A stretch of DNA of 64,000 bases from Curvularia sp. ZM96 (taxonomy: Eukaryota; Ascomycota; Dothideomycetes; Pleosporales; Pleosporaceae): NCBI GenBank assembly GCA_022457065.1, contig JAJGBQ010000006.1:1054001-1118000 (forward strand), read 5' to 3'. How positions within the stretch are numbered: the first letter of the stretch is position 1; each line of letters begins with the position of its first letter. The notes under the pieces are model-generated. The model saw nothing but the letters and a program-made list of their open reading frames with translations, had not been told where the DNA came from and ran no database searches. The position numbers were made by a program, and so were the translations under genes. Below are positions 1-13,068 of the stretch, in pieces.

Positions 1-36
1 CATTCATCTCTGCTCACGGCTTGGTAGGCGACTTAC

Positions 37-220
37 CGGAAGCCAGAGCCTGTCTGCTCTTGTCGTTCTTCGGTTTCTTGTCCAGCAGTGTCTTGAGCTC
101 TTCCAAATGCGCTTCCAGGTTCAGCAGCAGTCGCTCGAGCACCGGCAGCTGCAGGTCGATGTGGGCGCATAGGTCGCGGTGGAGGCCCTGGAGGGCGGCG
201 AGGCTGTCTTCTTCAGCCAT
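37..220 (-). CDS. NUP192: Nup192/Nup205-type nucleoporin, first exon only (partial)
   Basis: This is the start of a gene that leaves the window on the left. The ATG at 220 opens a 61-codon exon. A perfect fungal donor (GTAAGT, read on the minus strand at 36-31) follows, so the frame's in-frame stop at 14-16 lies in the intron and is not the real end. No acceptor fits in the remaining bases. The peptide is helical and Leu-rich. It carries the LLDKxxxNxxSRQALxSGK pattern I associate with the N-terminus of the large inner-ring scaffold nucleoporin Nup192 (Nup205 in animals), which builds the nuclear pore. Only about 60 of the roughly 1,700 residues expected for the family are visible, so the identification rests on one motif. 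It is head-to-head with TEL1, 315 bp apart. Confidence 0.55.
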
Positions 221-535
221 GGGAGTGTCGCGCAGCAGGCTGGCGCATCATACGTGGTTGGTGTTTTGGTGTTTTTGTCCCAATGAAGCTCGATGGACTT
301 TCTCAGAACGCGAGAAGCTCTTAGCGCCGATTGTGGGCCCGCCCTGGACGCGCTTCCCCGTCACAACGCACCTCCGCCGTAAACTCCGCACCGGGCAAAG
401 CAATGCTGCGACGGAAGAGTCTCTGCTAGTTGCTGCGTGTATCGCGACATGCCAAATCTGCCTGGCGCAATTGACTGCTCTGAGACGGCGCAGCACACGT
501 AGCAGTCGGCGCAGCACCTATAGTGAGCGCCGGGC
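221..535. promoter_or_regulatory. Divergent intergenic region NUP192/TEL1
   Basis: These 315 bp separate two divergent start codons and must hold both promoters and 5' leaders. No clear TATA box is visible. Short open frames here read as chance. Confidence 0.5.
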
Positions 536-3500
536 ATGGGGGCCACCAACATTCAGGATGCAAAGCGTGAGCGCTCACAACCCGTCGCCTTGAGTGCATG
601 CATACGTGCTAACAGAGGGCAGTCCTGATCCAGTCGTCGCGTGTGCTCGACCGAACGACCGGCCTCAAAGACCTCATCCATATCCTCAAGCATAACCGCG
701 GCAAGCCCAGCCTAGAGGCGCTTGGGAACAAAGCGTACCTGGCACTATGCGAGACCCTCTTCCAATGCCTGCGTGATGAGCGGGCGTCCTTTGTACGCAA
801 CAAGGCCCGGACGACCAAGACGGCGGCACTTCTTCCATTGTCCGCTTCAGCCTTGCGCCATGTCGTTGCGTCGGGCGTGCGCACCATCAAAAGCTCCACA
901 GTAGAGATCATCATGGACACCATCATCGAGGTATTGCCTGCCAATGGCGGCTTGGTTGAACCGCTCCTAGAAGACCTACCCAAGACCCTGCGCTCACTGC
1001 TCGAATACCAACCCCATGTTGAGCGTCTGTCTAAAGGTTGCTGGGACGAGGCAGTAGACTTCTGCATTGACTCGCTCGCCAGCTTCTTCTCAGAGTCGCC
1101 CGCTGCCGAAGGTGAGCCCCAGAATAGCTGGAGTAGTAACGCGTCACATCGCGCTCGCACTCCCCTCGAATCTGCCGACTTTTCCTCGTCTAGAGCATCG
1201 CCTCGCTTGGCTGTGTCCAGGACCAAGCCAGCTGTTGCCGAGCATATCTACGCAATAGATGACTTCGTGCACTGCATACATCATCTTGTCAGAGCTTCCA
1301 ACGCGCCATTGCTTGACCGGTCTGAGGCCATATTAGCCGCTCTGTTGCGATATTTGCAACACAAGACTGGCCGTGGGAGCGTCGTTGTAGCCGCACTTGC
1401 GGCCGTGAATTCTGTCCTTGCTCGCACTGCATTGCAGTCCCTTGAATTGACTAAGCGGACGATACAACAACTGCTGCCTCTACTCAAGCCCATGTGGTCT
1501 GATGCCATACTGCGAGACGAAATATTAATCACCCTGACGTATACTGAAGCACATATCGCAAGTCTCCTTACTGATCCACATGATGAGACCAGCTCAGATC
1601 TGGAGGCCCTCGTCGAGACCATGTATAGCGACTACCGGCGCAGGCAAGAAACCACCGCTCATCAATACCTTGAAGAAGATCACCTTTGCTTTCGACATCT
1701 GGGCTCTCCTGCCGACGATACCCATCCGCTGAATACATATGCATTTTCCCTTGAGACAGAGCACCAACGATATGAAGGACTCTGGTCTACAGTTGCTGCC
1801 ATTGCGCGGTTGTCCTTTATACTTGATAAGAGAAGACGGACTATCGCCTTCGATCGCAGTGATACCGAAGAGAGTGTCAGCAAACGTCCTCGCATTACTC
1901 AGCTGTTTTCAGAATACCTGCGCCATGTATCTGAACCCAGATCCAATGCCAAACGGGCAGCGCTGCAGATCGTTGCTTTCATGGTACAAGAGGGTCCCTT
2001 CGATGAGGAGGAGCTCCAGCCCATGTTAGAGAAGCTCACTTCGTGCATCTCAGACGAGAACCCCGTACATTCTGTATGGGCAATGATAGGTTTGACAGGG
2101 TGAGTGTTACAGTCGTATGCATTCAAGCACCATCTAACTCTCACTTAGGGCTGCCCTCCAGCAATCGGCATGCCATGCTTCGCTACTTCCTTACTGGATC
2201 TCTGCTTGGCAGAGCGCTTCTCGTTCGGTCACTTCCATTTCTATATCCCGCGCAGCGTGTCACCTTATGGATGTCTTGATTAGGCTCAACATCGTGCCTT
2301 TCTCGGCGGTATCAGGAACCGCCCAATCCATACTCACATCCATTGAACTAAACGGACCTGCGCTCCTTACCGAAAGTAGCTCTTCACTGATGACTACCAT
2401 TCTGAAGGAGCGTGTCAAGGAAAACCCTACCCACTTCAGCGCGACGGCCGAGCGAGTCCTCAATTGGCTTCTCGGCAAATGGACACCAAGTAAGTGCTAC
2501 GATGCATCTTAACAAGCTCCACTAACATATCTAAGGTTGCTGGTCCGAGAGGACCTATTCCTCACTGGCTGCACACCACTGCAATGCTCGCGATGTGCTA
2601 CGCATCGTTCATACCTGCCTTGACTTACCCTTTGCGCCACCCAAACCAGCAAGTTTTCTCGTACTAGGACCCATAGCGCAGTCTAGAACCTATATGACGC
2701 GCTTCAGAGATCTGGCTCACTACCTTTTACTTCTTCCACCCACGGAGGATTTTACGATGAAGACTGCAGATGGGCCTGCTTCTGCCGAAGAGCCGACAAG
2801 CGACCATCATCCTACACAAATGGGAAACAGGATAATCGATTTCTGTCTGTCAGAAACTGACAAGGCCAAGCAACGGTGGAAAGATATGATCTCCACAAAT
2901 ATTGCAGGTATCACTTCAGACATGATGCGTATCGTCACAGTTCTCTGCATCGTCGCGCCCGCTGTTGGTGCTCTTGGTGATCCCAATGACCGTCGAGTAT
3001 CTGCCCTCCAATCATCCGTTACCAGCTTGGTTGATTCTCTCGCTGCCACTTTGGCCAGGCCGCAGACGGAGCAGTACAAGATCGACGCCGTCCTCGAAGT
3101 TTGCACAAAGAGTCTTCCAGATCTTAGCTCCCTCCTGAGTAAGAATGTCAATATTTATAAGCGAGCGGGTATCCATTTACTAGCTCAGTATCTATCCAAG
3201 GCCCTTGGACAACGCAAAGAGATCAAGCAATCATTCTATGCAGAAGACGACGACTTCATGGAGGTGGACGATCCATCTGGCTCGCAGATGACCGTGGGGC
3301 CGTCCATCTCCGATAACGAGGTACCTCGACACGATCTACAAGCCGAGAATGATATACCTGCTTTGCGAACATCCTGCTCAACTTATCTTAGATTCATATC
3401 TTCCGTAATGGACTCTCCAGAACCTGATCCCGAGATGATTCCGTCCAAATTCATAGATTATCTTGTATCTCTTTCGGAGAGTGACCTGCTCCGCTCACGT

Positions 3501-6500
3501 CAATTTCTTCGTGGGATGTGGAACAGCAATTTAAAAGTTTCTAGAAACGACTGCCTGAGTCTCCTCGAGCGCTTTAGTGAAGCACTCATTGACCCTCGCG
3601 CTCGCGAATACAACACGTCAGAGGTCGCTAATGGTATGCTCGTCGAAGTATTGATTGGAACAACGCTTGTGTGGGCTCCTGATGCAATTGATCGGGAGGC
3701 TCAGGATCTTTACGAGAACGTTGGGGCGTTGTATGTATATTACGTCAAGGAGATGGAAAAAGGGGGCGTAAGACGTTCAGCAAATTTGCAGACCACCATT
3801 GCCGTCTTCCTCCATGGCCTGCTCAAACACCACCCCGATTTCGCACAAACCCGCAAGGTCCCTTCCGTTCGAACAAGTCTGTTTGAGCTTTTGGCAAGCG
3901 GTGACATGACAGTCAAGTACCACATTGCGGAGCGCTTGCCCCGGGTATTTGAAGATTTTGTCCTTTCTGAACACGACAAGATCCTCCAAGATGTCGACAG
4001 CAGTCTTCCTGGAGATGACGAGGGCACTGAAGGAATCGCCGTTCGACTACTTGTTCTTTCGCAGTTGGCGTCTCAATGGCACACATTGCTGCGTCACAGT
4101 GTGTACCGTATCTTTGCTACGGCAGGAACAATACATGGCGCTGCTCTTCATGCCAAACGTTGCATTTCCAAGGTCGCTCAGTGTAGGCGTCTCGGTGACT
4201 CGCAGAGCCTCTTCAGGCTCTTTGCCCCGCAAGTCATCTACACATGGTTGGATCGAGGTCAGAAAATCAGTGCCATCCCCTTCTTAATTTTCAACTACGC
4301 TTCCCTGCCTGATCTGCTGCGCGATATCGAAGCCGAAGTTGTCGGACAAGCGATCATGTTCGGTCGAGAGAACGAAGTGGAGTATTTGGCTAGCCAGCTT
4401 GGACACTCAGTACAAGACCTGCTGTCGAAAAACATTGGCAAGGCAGCTGCATATACCATAGCGTGGGATACTTGCAGAGGCTCCGCTCGCAACAAAGCAG
4501 ATTCAAGTTACGGCAACCTATTGAAGGAGATGGTCGGCAGCGACAAATATTACAGCTTGATACTGAAGCATTTCCCTCAAGTTTTGGGCCACATGTTTCA
4601 AACTGTTAATTATGAGGAACGTCTCGCCAAGTCGTTAGAAAAGAAGCCAGCCTTCAATCCTGCCGCATCAGTCCTGGCGGATATCACTGGGATCAGCCAA
4701 TCCGCGCAAGGCCTCAACATGGGGATAGAGCCTTCATTTTCCGCATACTACATACCAGATCAACTGGAACGCCTATGTAGACGGACTGGTGATAGACCTG
4801 CCAGCTTCTGGTCTCCAAGCATATACACCTTTGTATTGCGCTCTCTGCTCGATCGAATTCACCCAGCCCTTGGTTCTCTTTACGCAAGGTCAGTGATCCG
4901 CAAGATCCGAATCGTTGTTGCGCTGGCCGGCCCTGTCGCCCATGAGGGTTATCCATTGCAAATGACACTCCAATCGCTACGCCCGTTCCTTACAGATGTG
5001 CAATGCGCAGAAGACACAGTTGGAATCATGCAGTACTTGTTCGAGCATGGTGCCGAGTATCTCCGCCAGCAGCTCAGCTTCGTGACGGGCATCGGCTTGT
5101 CAATTCTCATCTCTCTCCGAGTGTTTTTGAGCTCCTCGCAGGATAGCACCACTCAGCAGTCACAACACATAGCGACTATGAATGCAGCCACTCGGTTCCA
5201 TGCTTGGCTTACCGAATATCTGAAAGCTCATGCCCAAGCCATTGCCACTATCGAGCGTTCCTCAGCTATCAAGGCATTCAAGCTCATTACCACCGCTGCT
5301 TCACAAGTGAATGCAGAAGGCAACTCATTCCGTGGCAGTGACGAGAGCAAGCTCTTGTTAGAGATACTGGACGACGTTCGCTCAGGGCGCAAACTACTGA
5401 ACAAAACATCACGAGACGTTGCTTTGGACTTGCTTTGCCAAAACTTTCAGCCAGCACCTACAGCACGAGATGATGTTCTCGGCTTGGATCACGACGCCGC
5501 AGAGTACGCGCCCCTAGTCTGGGAGTCATGTCGACGAAGCAAAGTGGGCGAAGGTTATCTGTTATGGACGGCACGCGTCTTAGGTCGAGCGTATAGCGCC
5601 TTTGGAGAAGTCAAACAAAGCTTGGCCAGAGCTCGACCTTGGTCATCCTCAAGCCAGAGCACAAAGGCTGCACTTGGGACATCTTCTAGAGAGGCCATCG
5701 TCAAAGAGGTCATTGATCTCTTTTACAGCGACGACCGGACCGAGGTAAGCCTGGCAGAAGATGCTGTGCGACATTTGATCTCTCGCCTAGTTCCAGACTC
5801 GCAGTATATGACGGAAATGCAACGCGTCATCCCAGACGCAATTGCCAAAGCTCTTATGTACAGACCACCCGAGCCAAACGACCCGTCACAGCCCTCAACA
5901 GACGGACTCGAACAGGCAATATCTCCCACACACCCCAAGCCAATAAACTCTTGGGTAAGAGACTTGACTGTGGCGCTTTGCAGGGTTGCAACCGAAGATC
6001 CAATACTCGATGCCCTTCCCAATCTTCTGACTGGCATAGATCATATGGCTGAGAGGCTCTTGCCATACATACTTCATCTCGTACTTCTAGACGAGTTTGA
6101 GGAACAACGGATTGTTCGCGAAACTGTTTCGAAAGCCATAGCCATTTGGTTCCGCGACTGCAACTCGACCACGATACCACACGTCCGCGTCATTGTGCAA
6201 TGCATTCTTTACCTTCGGAGTCAGCCAATACCAAAAGAAGCTACTCGAGTGGATCGAGACAAATGGTTGGATGTCAACTATCTTGAAGCTTCGCAAGCTG
6301 CAAGTGCATGCGGGATGTACAGGAGTGCGCTTTTGTTTGCGGAAACATCATCCGGTCAACCTGTGGTGAAGAGTAGTACAAGAAGATCTTCAGTCATGGT
6401 TGACCCACCGAAGATACCGCTGCAACTCCAACTCTCCATCTATAAAAATCTCGACGAGCCTGATTCCTTCTACGGCATTGATAGAGGCTCAAGTCTCTCA

Positions 6501-9500
6501 TCAGTCCTTGATCGTCTTGACTACGAGGGAGACGGTGTCAAGAGTCTTCTCTTCCGTGGAGCTCGTCTAGACAGCCAAATGCGCAGGCAGAATGAATGCG
6601 AACCCACGGATTCTCGTGGCACGATCAAATCGCTGATCATGCTTAACATGAACAGTGTTACTCACTCCCTGCTGTTGAACGATCAATTCCACGATGCGGG
6701 TGACGATGTGGTGGAGAGTACACTTCACACGGCTCGCAAGCTGGGCCAGTGGGATATCAAAGCTCCCGAGATTAACAGCACAGAAGCAAGTACGCTGTTC
6801 AAGGCATTTCAAGGAATGCATTACGCGAAAAGTGTCGAAGAGGCTCGGGAGAATTTTAGTCACCAGTTACAGACCACGATGAATTTCCTTTCTGGCAAGG
6901 AGAACTCCTCTGTACCAACCAGGATCCGCTTGCGCACGCTAGGAGTACTCACAGAGGCTGAAGAGGTCATTATGGCTGAGCGTTCAGAACACCTTTTAGA
7001 TACTTGGGACCGAATGAAGTCTCGGGAAAAGTGGATGCGGGCTGGCGAGTAAGTCATCTTTACCGAGTGTACAGAACAAGTCCTAATTTGAGCTAGATTT
7101 ACCGACGTGCGACAACTGCTCTCTTGTCGCGAAACGCTGTTTAGCGTGCTCAGCTCCAATCCCGCTCTTGTCAACTCGCTGCATACAAGAACAGCAACCA
7201 TACGTGGTATGGAAGTTGAGGCCCTCGTATCATCGTCTAGTGTGTGCAGGAAGCATGGCGCGCTTCAAGAATCCCTCGCAAGCGTGACCTATCTATCCGA
7301 CATTGTGCCACAATGCAAGGTTATAGGCCTTGATGTTGAAGCTATTGCTCAGCACGAGGTAGCGAATGTTCTTTGGGAACAGGGTGAAACCGAGATTTCC
7401 ATCAGAATGCGTCAACATTTAATCGACCATGCCGATTTCGATTCTCAAAACGTCGATCTGAGCCTGCCAGTACTGCTTGCTCGCCTCGTAAGTATTACAT
7501 GCTGGCGGTTTTTGACTTCGCTAACAATGTCAGGGCCACCATCTCGCTGAAGCCCGCCTGGCAAAACCTGACACAATCATGAGCGAATATCTTGAACCAG
7601 CAATCCGAGAACTCAAAGGCCAGCGGCAAGGCACAGGGTCAGGCCAAGTTTTCCACGAATTTGCGCTGTTCTGTGACAAGCAACTTCTCAGCCCCGAAGC
7701 GGCTGAGGACATGGACCGTATCAAGACAGTGATGGACCGAAAGCTGCAGGAATATCATGACTTCACCAAGCTCTCCAAAACCGACAAGAGCAGAGGAATG
7801 CGGGAGACTTATTACCGAAACGCCCGCCGCGCCAAAACTTGGTATGACCTAGACAACGCAGAGTACGAAAGAATGCGCAAAGGTCGAGAGCAGTTCTTGC
7901 GCCAGTGTCTGGAGAACTATCTTTTGTCACTGTCCGCTTGCGATGAGTACAACAACGACGCACTCCGTGTTTTTTCCCTATGGCTCGAGTACTGTGATAC
8001 TCCACTAGCGAATCAGGCTGTGAAAACATATCTCAAGGATGTCCCCAGCGGCAAGTTTGCACTACTAATGAACCAGCTCTCATCGCGGCTACAAGCAGAG
8101 GAAAACGATTTCCAACACCTCCTTATGGAGCTTGTATTTCGTATATGTGTCGAGCATCCATATCACGGCATGCATCAAATCTTCGCGATACAAATGAAAG
8201 TGGGCGCCATCACTAGGGAGGATGTTGTCCGAGCCAAAGACGAATCTGCGAAGTCACGCCAGAAAGCTGCGTCTGCTCTTGCGACTGCACTTAGTGGTGA
8301 TAAGAGAGCCCGACCATACTGGAGCTCCATTTCCCAGTCCAATGAAATTTACCACCATCTTGCCATGTTCAAGGGCGAAAAGGAGAGTACTCAACAGGGT
8401 CGTGAGCTGCAGCTCGACAGATACAAGGAGTCCAAGGACTTGGTCAGCAAGGTCCCTAAGTTAAATGTACCGCCTGCTACTCTCCAGATTGAAGTTCGAC
8501 CAAACATGAATTACAACGATCTGCCAAGGATCGCGGGTTTCAAATCGACAATGAGCATCGCAAACGGACTCAGTGCACCCAAGATTATCACTGCCAAAGG
8601 CACAGATGGCAGGCCGTACAAACAGTTATTCAAATCTGGAAACGATGACCTACGTCAGGACGCCATCATGGAGCAGGTCTTTGACCAAGTCTCACGACTG
8701 CTAAAGAATCACACGGCTACGCGTATTCGGAACCTTGGTATCCGCACCTACAAAGTGCTACCGCTCTCCACTCGCTCTGGGCTGATGGAATTTGTGCAAA
8801 ATACTGTTCCCTTGCATCTGTGGGTCATGCCAGCTCATGAGAGGTACTATCCGAACGACTACAAGCCGGACAGATGTCGTAAAGAGATCGGCGCGTGTCA
8901 ACAAGATTCACTCACTACACGAGTCAAGGTATGGCAGAAGATTGCAGAAAACTTTCATCCTGTGATGCGCTACTTCCTGCTCGAGCGCTTCGAAGATCCC
9001 GACGAATGGTTCGAACGCCGTTTGGCATATACGCGTTCGACAGCTGCCATTTCTATCCTTGGCCATGTACTTGGTCTGGGCGATCGTCACTGTCACAATA
9101 TCCTGCTTGACGAAAAATCTGGTGAAGTCGTGCACATTGATCTGGGAGTGAGTTTTGAGGCTGGTCGGGTTCTGCCTGTACCGGAAGTAGTCCCGTTCCG
9201 ATTGACGCGTGACTTGGTGGATGGCATGGGGTACACTAAGACGGAAGGCGTCTTCCGACGATGCTGCGAATTCACCATGGATACCCTCCGGGAGGAACGG
9301 GAAAGCATCATGACGCTGCTCAATGTCCTACGCTATGACCCCTTAGTCAACTGGAGCGTCACTCCGACCAAGGCCAAGCGCATGCAGGAAGCAAATCAGG
9401 AAACCGGTGCCAACGGTACTGCGCGCTCAGCCAGTGTCGCGCCCGGGGGTACGCCTGCTCCTTCTGGCCAAGCGGCCGTTGAAGAAGTGGCAGGTGTCGT

Positions 9501-9687
9501 GCATGAGAGCAACAAGAAACGGGAGAAAGAAGATCAGGCTGGTGAGGCGGGTAGAGCGCTTAGTGTGGTGGAGAAGAAGCTGAGCAAGACACTGAGCACA
9601 AAGGCTACTGTCAATGAACTCATCCAGCAAGCCACCGACGAACGGAACCTGGCGGTGCTATACATGGGATGGGCAAGCTATGCATAG
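536..9687 (+). CDS. TEL1: Serine/threonine-protein kinase Tel1 (ATM homologue)
   Basis: PI3K-like checkpoint kinase acting with the MRN complex at DNA breaks and telomeres. I join six exons: 536-566, 623-2099, 2149-2489, 2536-7048, 7097-7487 and 7534-9687. Introns are 46-56 bp, all phases agree, and the product is 2968 aa, the normal size for fungal Tel1. The N-terminus carries a TAN-like motif (TTGLKDLIHILKHNR). A long HEAT-repeat solenoid and FAT region follow. The kinase domain shows GNDDLRQD near residue 2620, the catalytic loop GDRHCHN (D2768, N2773) and DLG at D2787 in place of DFG, as is usual in ATM. The run RLTRDLVDGMG is ATM/Tel1-specific, unlike Mec1 or Tor. The FATC domain ends in YMGWASYA at the stop. 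The start is the ATG at 536: without the ten-codon first exon the frame has no ATG before the TAN motif. Confidence 0.95.
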
Positions 9688-10972
9688 GTGTGGGTATGCA
9701 GCGTTCCGTAAAGGGCCGATGAGGACGGGGGAAAGGATAAGCTGGGGGTTTCCGGGCGCATTTCGGACATGCATGTTTACCCTGTTTTTTTTGTAGATTG
9801 TAAGGGGGAGCGGGCTATATCGTTCGGGAGACGTATACTTCGTAATATAGATTGGTCAAGCCGATTCGTACGGGCAGTTATAACCCGAGTTGTTTGATTG
9901 GTATGTGTGGAGTAGTGGGATGTGCACATATGGTTCTCACGTGTGTATTCGTTCGGGGTGGATGCAAGGAACGTCGACTGTGACATCAGTTTGTTGGAGA
10001 TGGACACACGACTGTTCATCGCGCAAACAGTCAATGTGAGTGTGTACGGCTTGGTTACTGCAGGCAGGCCTGGCCATCCTTTTTTCCTTTCCCTCTCCTT
10101 CTCTCATTTCCAGAAGAGAACAAACCTCCTACAGCAACTCCACCTTCTAACATCCCACACACATCCAACAACAAGCCCACCCAATTCCAGTACTACCACT
10201 CAATACAACATCACCACATCACGTATCTCTACCCTCTTCTCCCACTCTATCCATGACCCCGTTTTTCCCTCTGTCTATCGGCCCGACTCACACACGCGTG
10301 AACACCCAATCCTCGCATCCACACCACGCCTACATTACGCAATGCGTCTTCCAACGCTCACACATGCATCTACACACACACCTCTTCTCTTCCTACACAC
10401 ATACATACACATATGTAAAAAACACCTCTACACTGTGCCATCGCCTTTGCCATGTCCTGCCGTCGGTATCACATGTAAAACCCTGCTTACTATACCTATC
10501 CCATCCATCCATCGGCATCGGCATACCTCCCCTCGCACAAGAAACGATGATGTCAAGTCCCCCCCCCCCTTTCTCTGAAACCCACTCCGCTTTGTTTCCC
10601 TTTGTGTCACAGGTGTGTATATCTCGTATCTGTATATGTCTGCGTACGTGTGTGCAAAGTGGAGTCCCCCTAGGTCCTTGTCCACACGTGCGGGATGCGA
10701 GATGGGCGGATGCAGACACGCCGGTGTGTGAGTGTGTGTGTGTGTCGTCATTAGCCAGGGTTTGCTGGGTTGGATGTGCGGGGCTAGTATAGTGGGGTGT
10801 CCTTTTTTTCTCCGCGCCAGAGAAAAAAAACTTGCAGTATGCTGGGAGTGAATCACAGCAAAGCCGACTATTGAAAGGACAAGACAGAGACGCGGACTCG
10901 CACGCGTAAAATTTCTGCAAAAAGAAGATATAATGATGTTAAGAGAGAAGTTAATCATCGAAGCAAACAACA
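9688..10972. other. Non-genic low-complexity stretch between TEL1 and tRNA-Arg
   Basis: This holds the TEL1 3' end, then about 500 bp (10060-10560) of the plus strand that is rich in C, A and T and poor in G, with many ACA/CAC words, an 11-base C run at 10559-10569 and a GT-repeat tract near 10723-10746. Open frames are low in complexity and show no protein-like features. It could be a promoter, a leader or a non-coding transcript. I see no gene. Confidence 0.5.
10723..10746. repeat. (GT)n microsatellite
   Basis: Imperfect GT dinucleotide tract with one GA interruption, opposite in strand composition to the CA-rich block just upstream. Confidence 0.75.
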
Positions 10973-11055
10973 GGCCTAATGGCCCAATGGCAAGGCGCTT
11001 GACTACGATTGAGTTCGATATCAAGAGATTCCAGGTTCGACCCCTGGTTAGGTCA
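10973..11055 (+). tRNA. tRNA-Arg(ACG) with an 11-nt intron
   Basis: A full cloverleaf can be drawn. The acceptor stem is GGCCTAA with TTAGGTC (one G-U pair). The D stem is GCC/GGC around a loop containing GG. The anticodon stem is CTTGA/TCAAG. The T arm is CCAGG-TTCGACC-CCTGG, and the discriminator base is A at 11055. The anticodon loop is 18 nt: C-U-ACG-A, then an 11-nt intron at 11009-11019 (after position 37), then A. Anticodon ACG is at 11005-11007 and, modified to inosine, reads CGU/CGC/CGA arginine codons. The intron sits at the canonical place for nuclear tRNA introns. CCA is not encoded, as expected in eukaryotes. Confidence 0.93.
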
Positions 11056-11059
11056 CTTC

Positions 11060-11065
11060 TTTTTT
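11060..11065 (+). terminator. RNA polymerase III terminator of tRNA-Arg
   Basis: A run of six T residues begins five bases after the tRNA discriminator base, the usual Pol III stop signal. Confidence 0.8.
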
Positions 11066-13068
11066 GCACTGTACTCCTCATCCATCATCCTTCTTGGGGA
11101 GGGTGTTACGCTGGGGGGATGAAGGACTTTGTTTTTTTGTTTTTTTTCACTCGGCGAGAGGGTATTACATGGATATGCAAGGCTGTATATTTTTCATGCC
11201 TACATTGTGACGAGTCTAAATAACCCTCTTTTTAAGTTTATATAGCGTGATAACCATATGTGCTGATGTGCTAGAATATCAATGTTGATGACCAAGTCTA
11301 CCTTTGGGACAGCAAGCGCCTCGGTTCTATCTCATGTGCGGTAAGCGAATAGGTCTTGTACATGAGAGAAAACAGCGAGAGCGAGAAAGCGTGTTTATTC
11401 TACATATTTCCATGATTTGTCTCGTCCTTCAGACATCTCTTCTCTGATTTTTTTCCTCTCAATAGAAATATGTTGCCATATGCAAGTTTGTTGGGCTTAT
11501 GGCTACAGTTCATGTCAGGTTTGCATGGACTATAGTAACAAACGAATATCTTGTTAGTTCAAGTGCGGGTAGGGAGAGTTTGTTTTGTCTTTCTGCATAG
11601 GCGTCTTTTCTTGGGTTATGTGATGCCAAAAGGGAGGGGAGCGTATCGAGTGTTGAATGAGCATCCTGCAACTACGATTCAACTCTTGTAGATGAAGTAT
11701 CTCGTACGTTCACAAACATAGACATACACACACAATACACGACAATATTTTGAACAGTCCGTACTCATGTGTGAGAAACTCAATAATTTATATCTTATCT
11801 TAGTCGCACCCTCAATCCGAGAGTTCTTTGTACAGCAACACCCCAAGGCTCGCGCCCACATGTTCCCAGTCTTTAGGATATAAATGATACCAGAAAATAA
11901 ACGAACGCTATGCAGCAGCGACTCTGGACCCATCGCTTGTTCGCAAAAATGCTGTGAAGAAGAGTCAAGAAGTGGTGAAAAAAAGCAAAAGAAGCGGTCA
12001 GCGCTTGACCGTCCATATGCGCCGCACACATAGACACACACCAACACACAGAAAACGCCCTTTCCATGCTTCATGCAGCGCAGAAGACCAAGACCAATCA
12101 AAAATAGACGAGAAAAAAATAAGACTCCTGCACACCGACAAAACCTTCGCTAATATGCGCACAATAAAAAAATCCTCTTCGGAAATGAAGAGAAGAAAAA
12201 ATTTCTAAACGTTAGCCTGGGAGCGTTCTCTCGTACACCAACGTGGCCCAGCCTGTCCGCGGGACATAGCCCTATGGCTGCGGGAGAATGATTGCTCGAT
12301 GCAAATGTGTAACAGCGCCCCCCACACCGGCGTCGGCGAGACCCGGCATTCTGGAGCCTCTGGTTTGCTGCGACGAGCCAAGCTGGAGGAGGTTGGTCGC
12401 ACCGCGAAAAAAAAGGCATGTTCCGCTCCCGAACGTTCCTAACGCCCTGCCAACTCAGGAACCGATGAAAATTTGGTTTCACCGGACATTAGTTGGTTGA
12501 AGAGCGTTACGAACCAAACAATGTGTTGTCTTTTTTTTTTCTTCTTCCCCCGTTCCCCGCTGTGTCGATCTCGGCTCCGACCAAACTCCGTTGTCGCGTC
12601 TGCTGAGGTGGCCTAACAACCAAACCCCAGTCATCATTGTACAACCTGCTTTTCCCGTGTCGTCAAGTCCAAACCATTCTGTGGCTTTATCCAGATTTGT
12701 GTAAAGTGGTAAGCGAGACGCAAAATCCCAGTGTAACGGTCTCCGTGAAGCCTATACCAAGTCGAGCAATTTTGTTGGACGGCGGACCCGCTAGACCCGT
12801 CACGCCAGGCTAAGGCAAGTCATGCGATCTTTCGGAGAAACTGAATCCGGGATCGCCTCCAGGGCTCCATGTCAGCCAATGACGCAGGATCGAAAGGCCG
12901 CATACGAAGCGCCACGTAATGTGGAGACGCCTTGCAACGTGCAGGCTCGGTTCATCTGGTTGTATGGAGGTAACGAGAGCGGCGCACGCATTGGGCTGCG
13001 TGCGTGCCCAATGGTGAAGGGGTCGAATCTTACGGCAGCCGTCTTATCAGACCGGCAGTAGGGGGTGA
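11066..13068. other. Intergenic, no gene seen
   Basis: About 2 kb between the tRNA and the 3' end of the minus-strand gene at 13069. It has A/T-rich and T-run patches (11100-12200) and more GC-balanced sequence from 12230. The longest open frame (11679-12101, minus) is rich in Cys, Phe and Val and looks like chance. Part of 12500-13068 is probably 3' UTR of the next gene. Confidence 0.45.

Noticed and set aside
14..36. Stop codon ending the left-edge exon at 14
   Set aside because: A GTAAGT donor at 36-31 makes this stop intronic; the nucleoporin frame should continue outside the window.
9922..10578. 218-codon plus frame
   Set aside because: Low-complexity His/Thr/Pro/Leu-rich translation of a G-poor block with no protein features.
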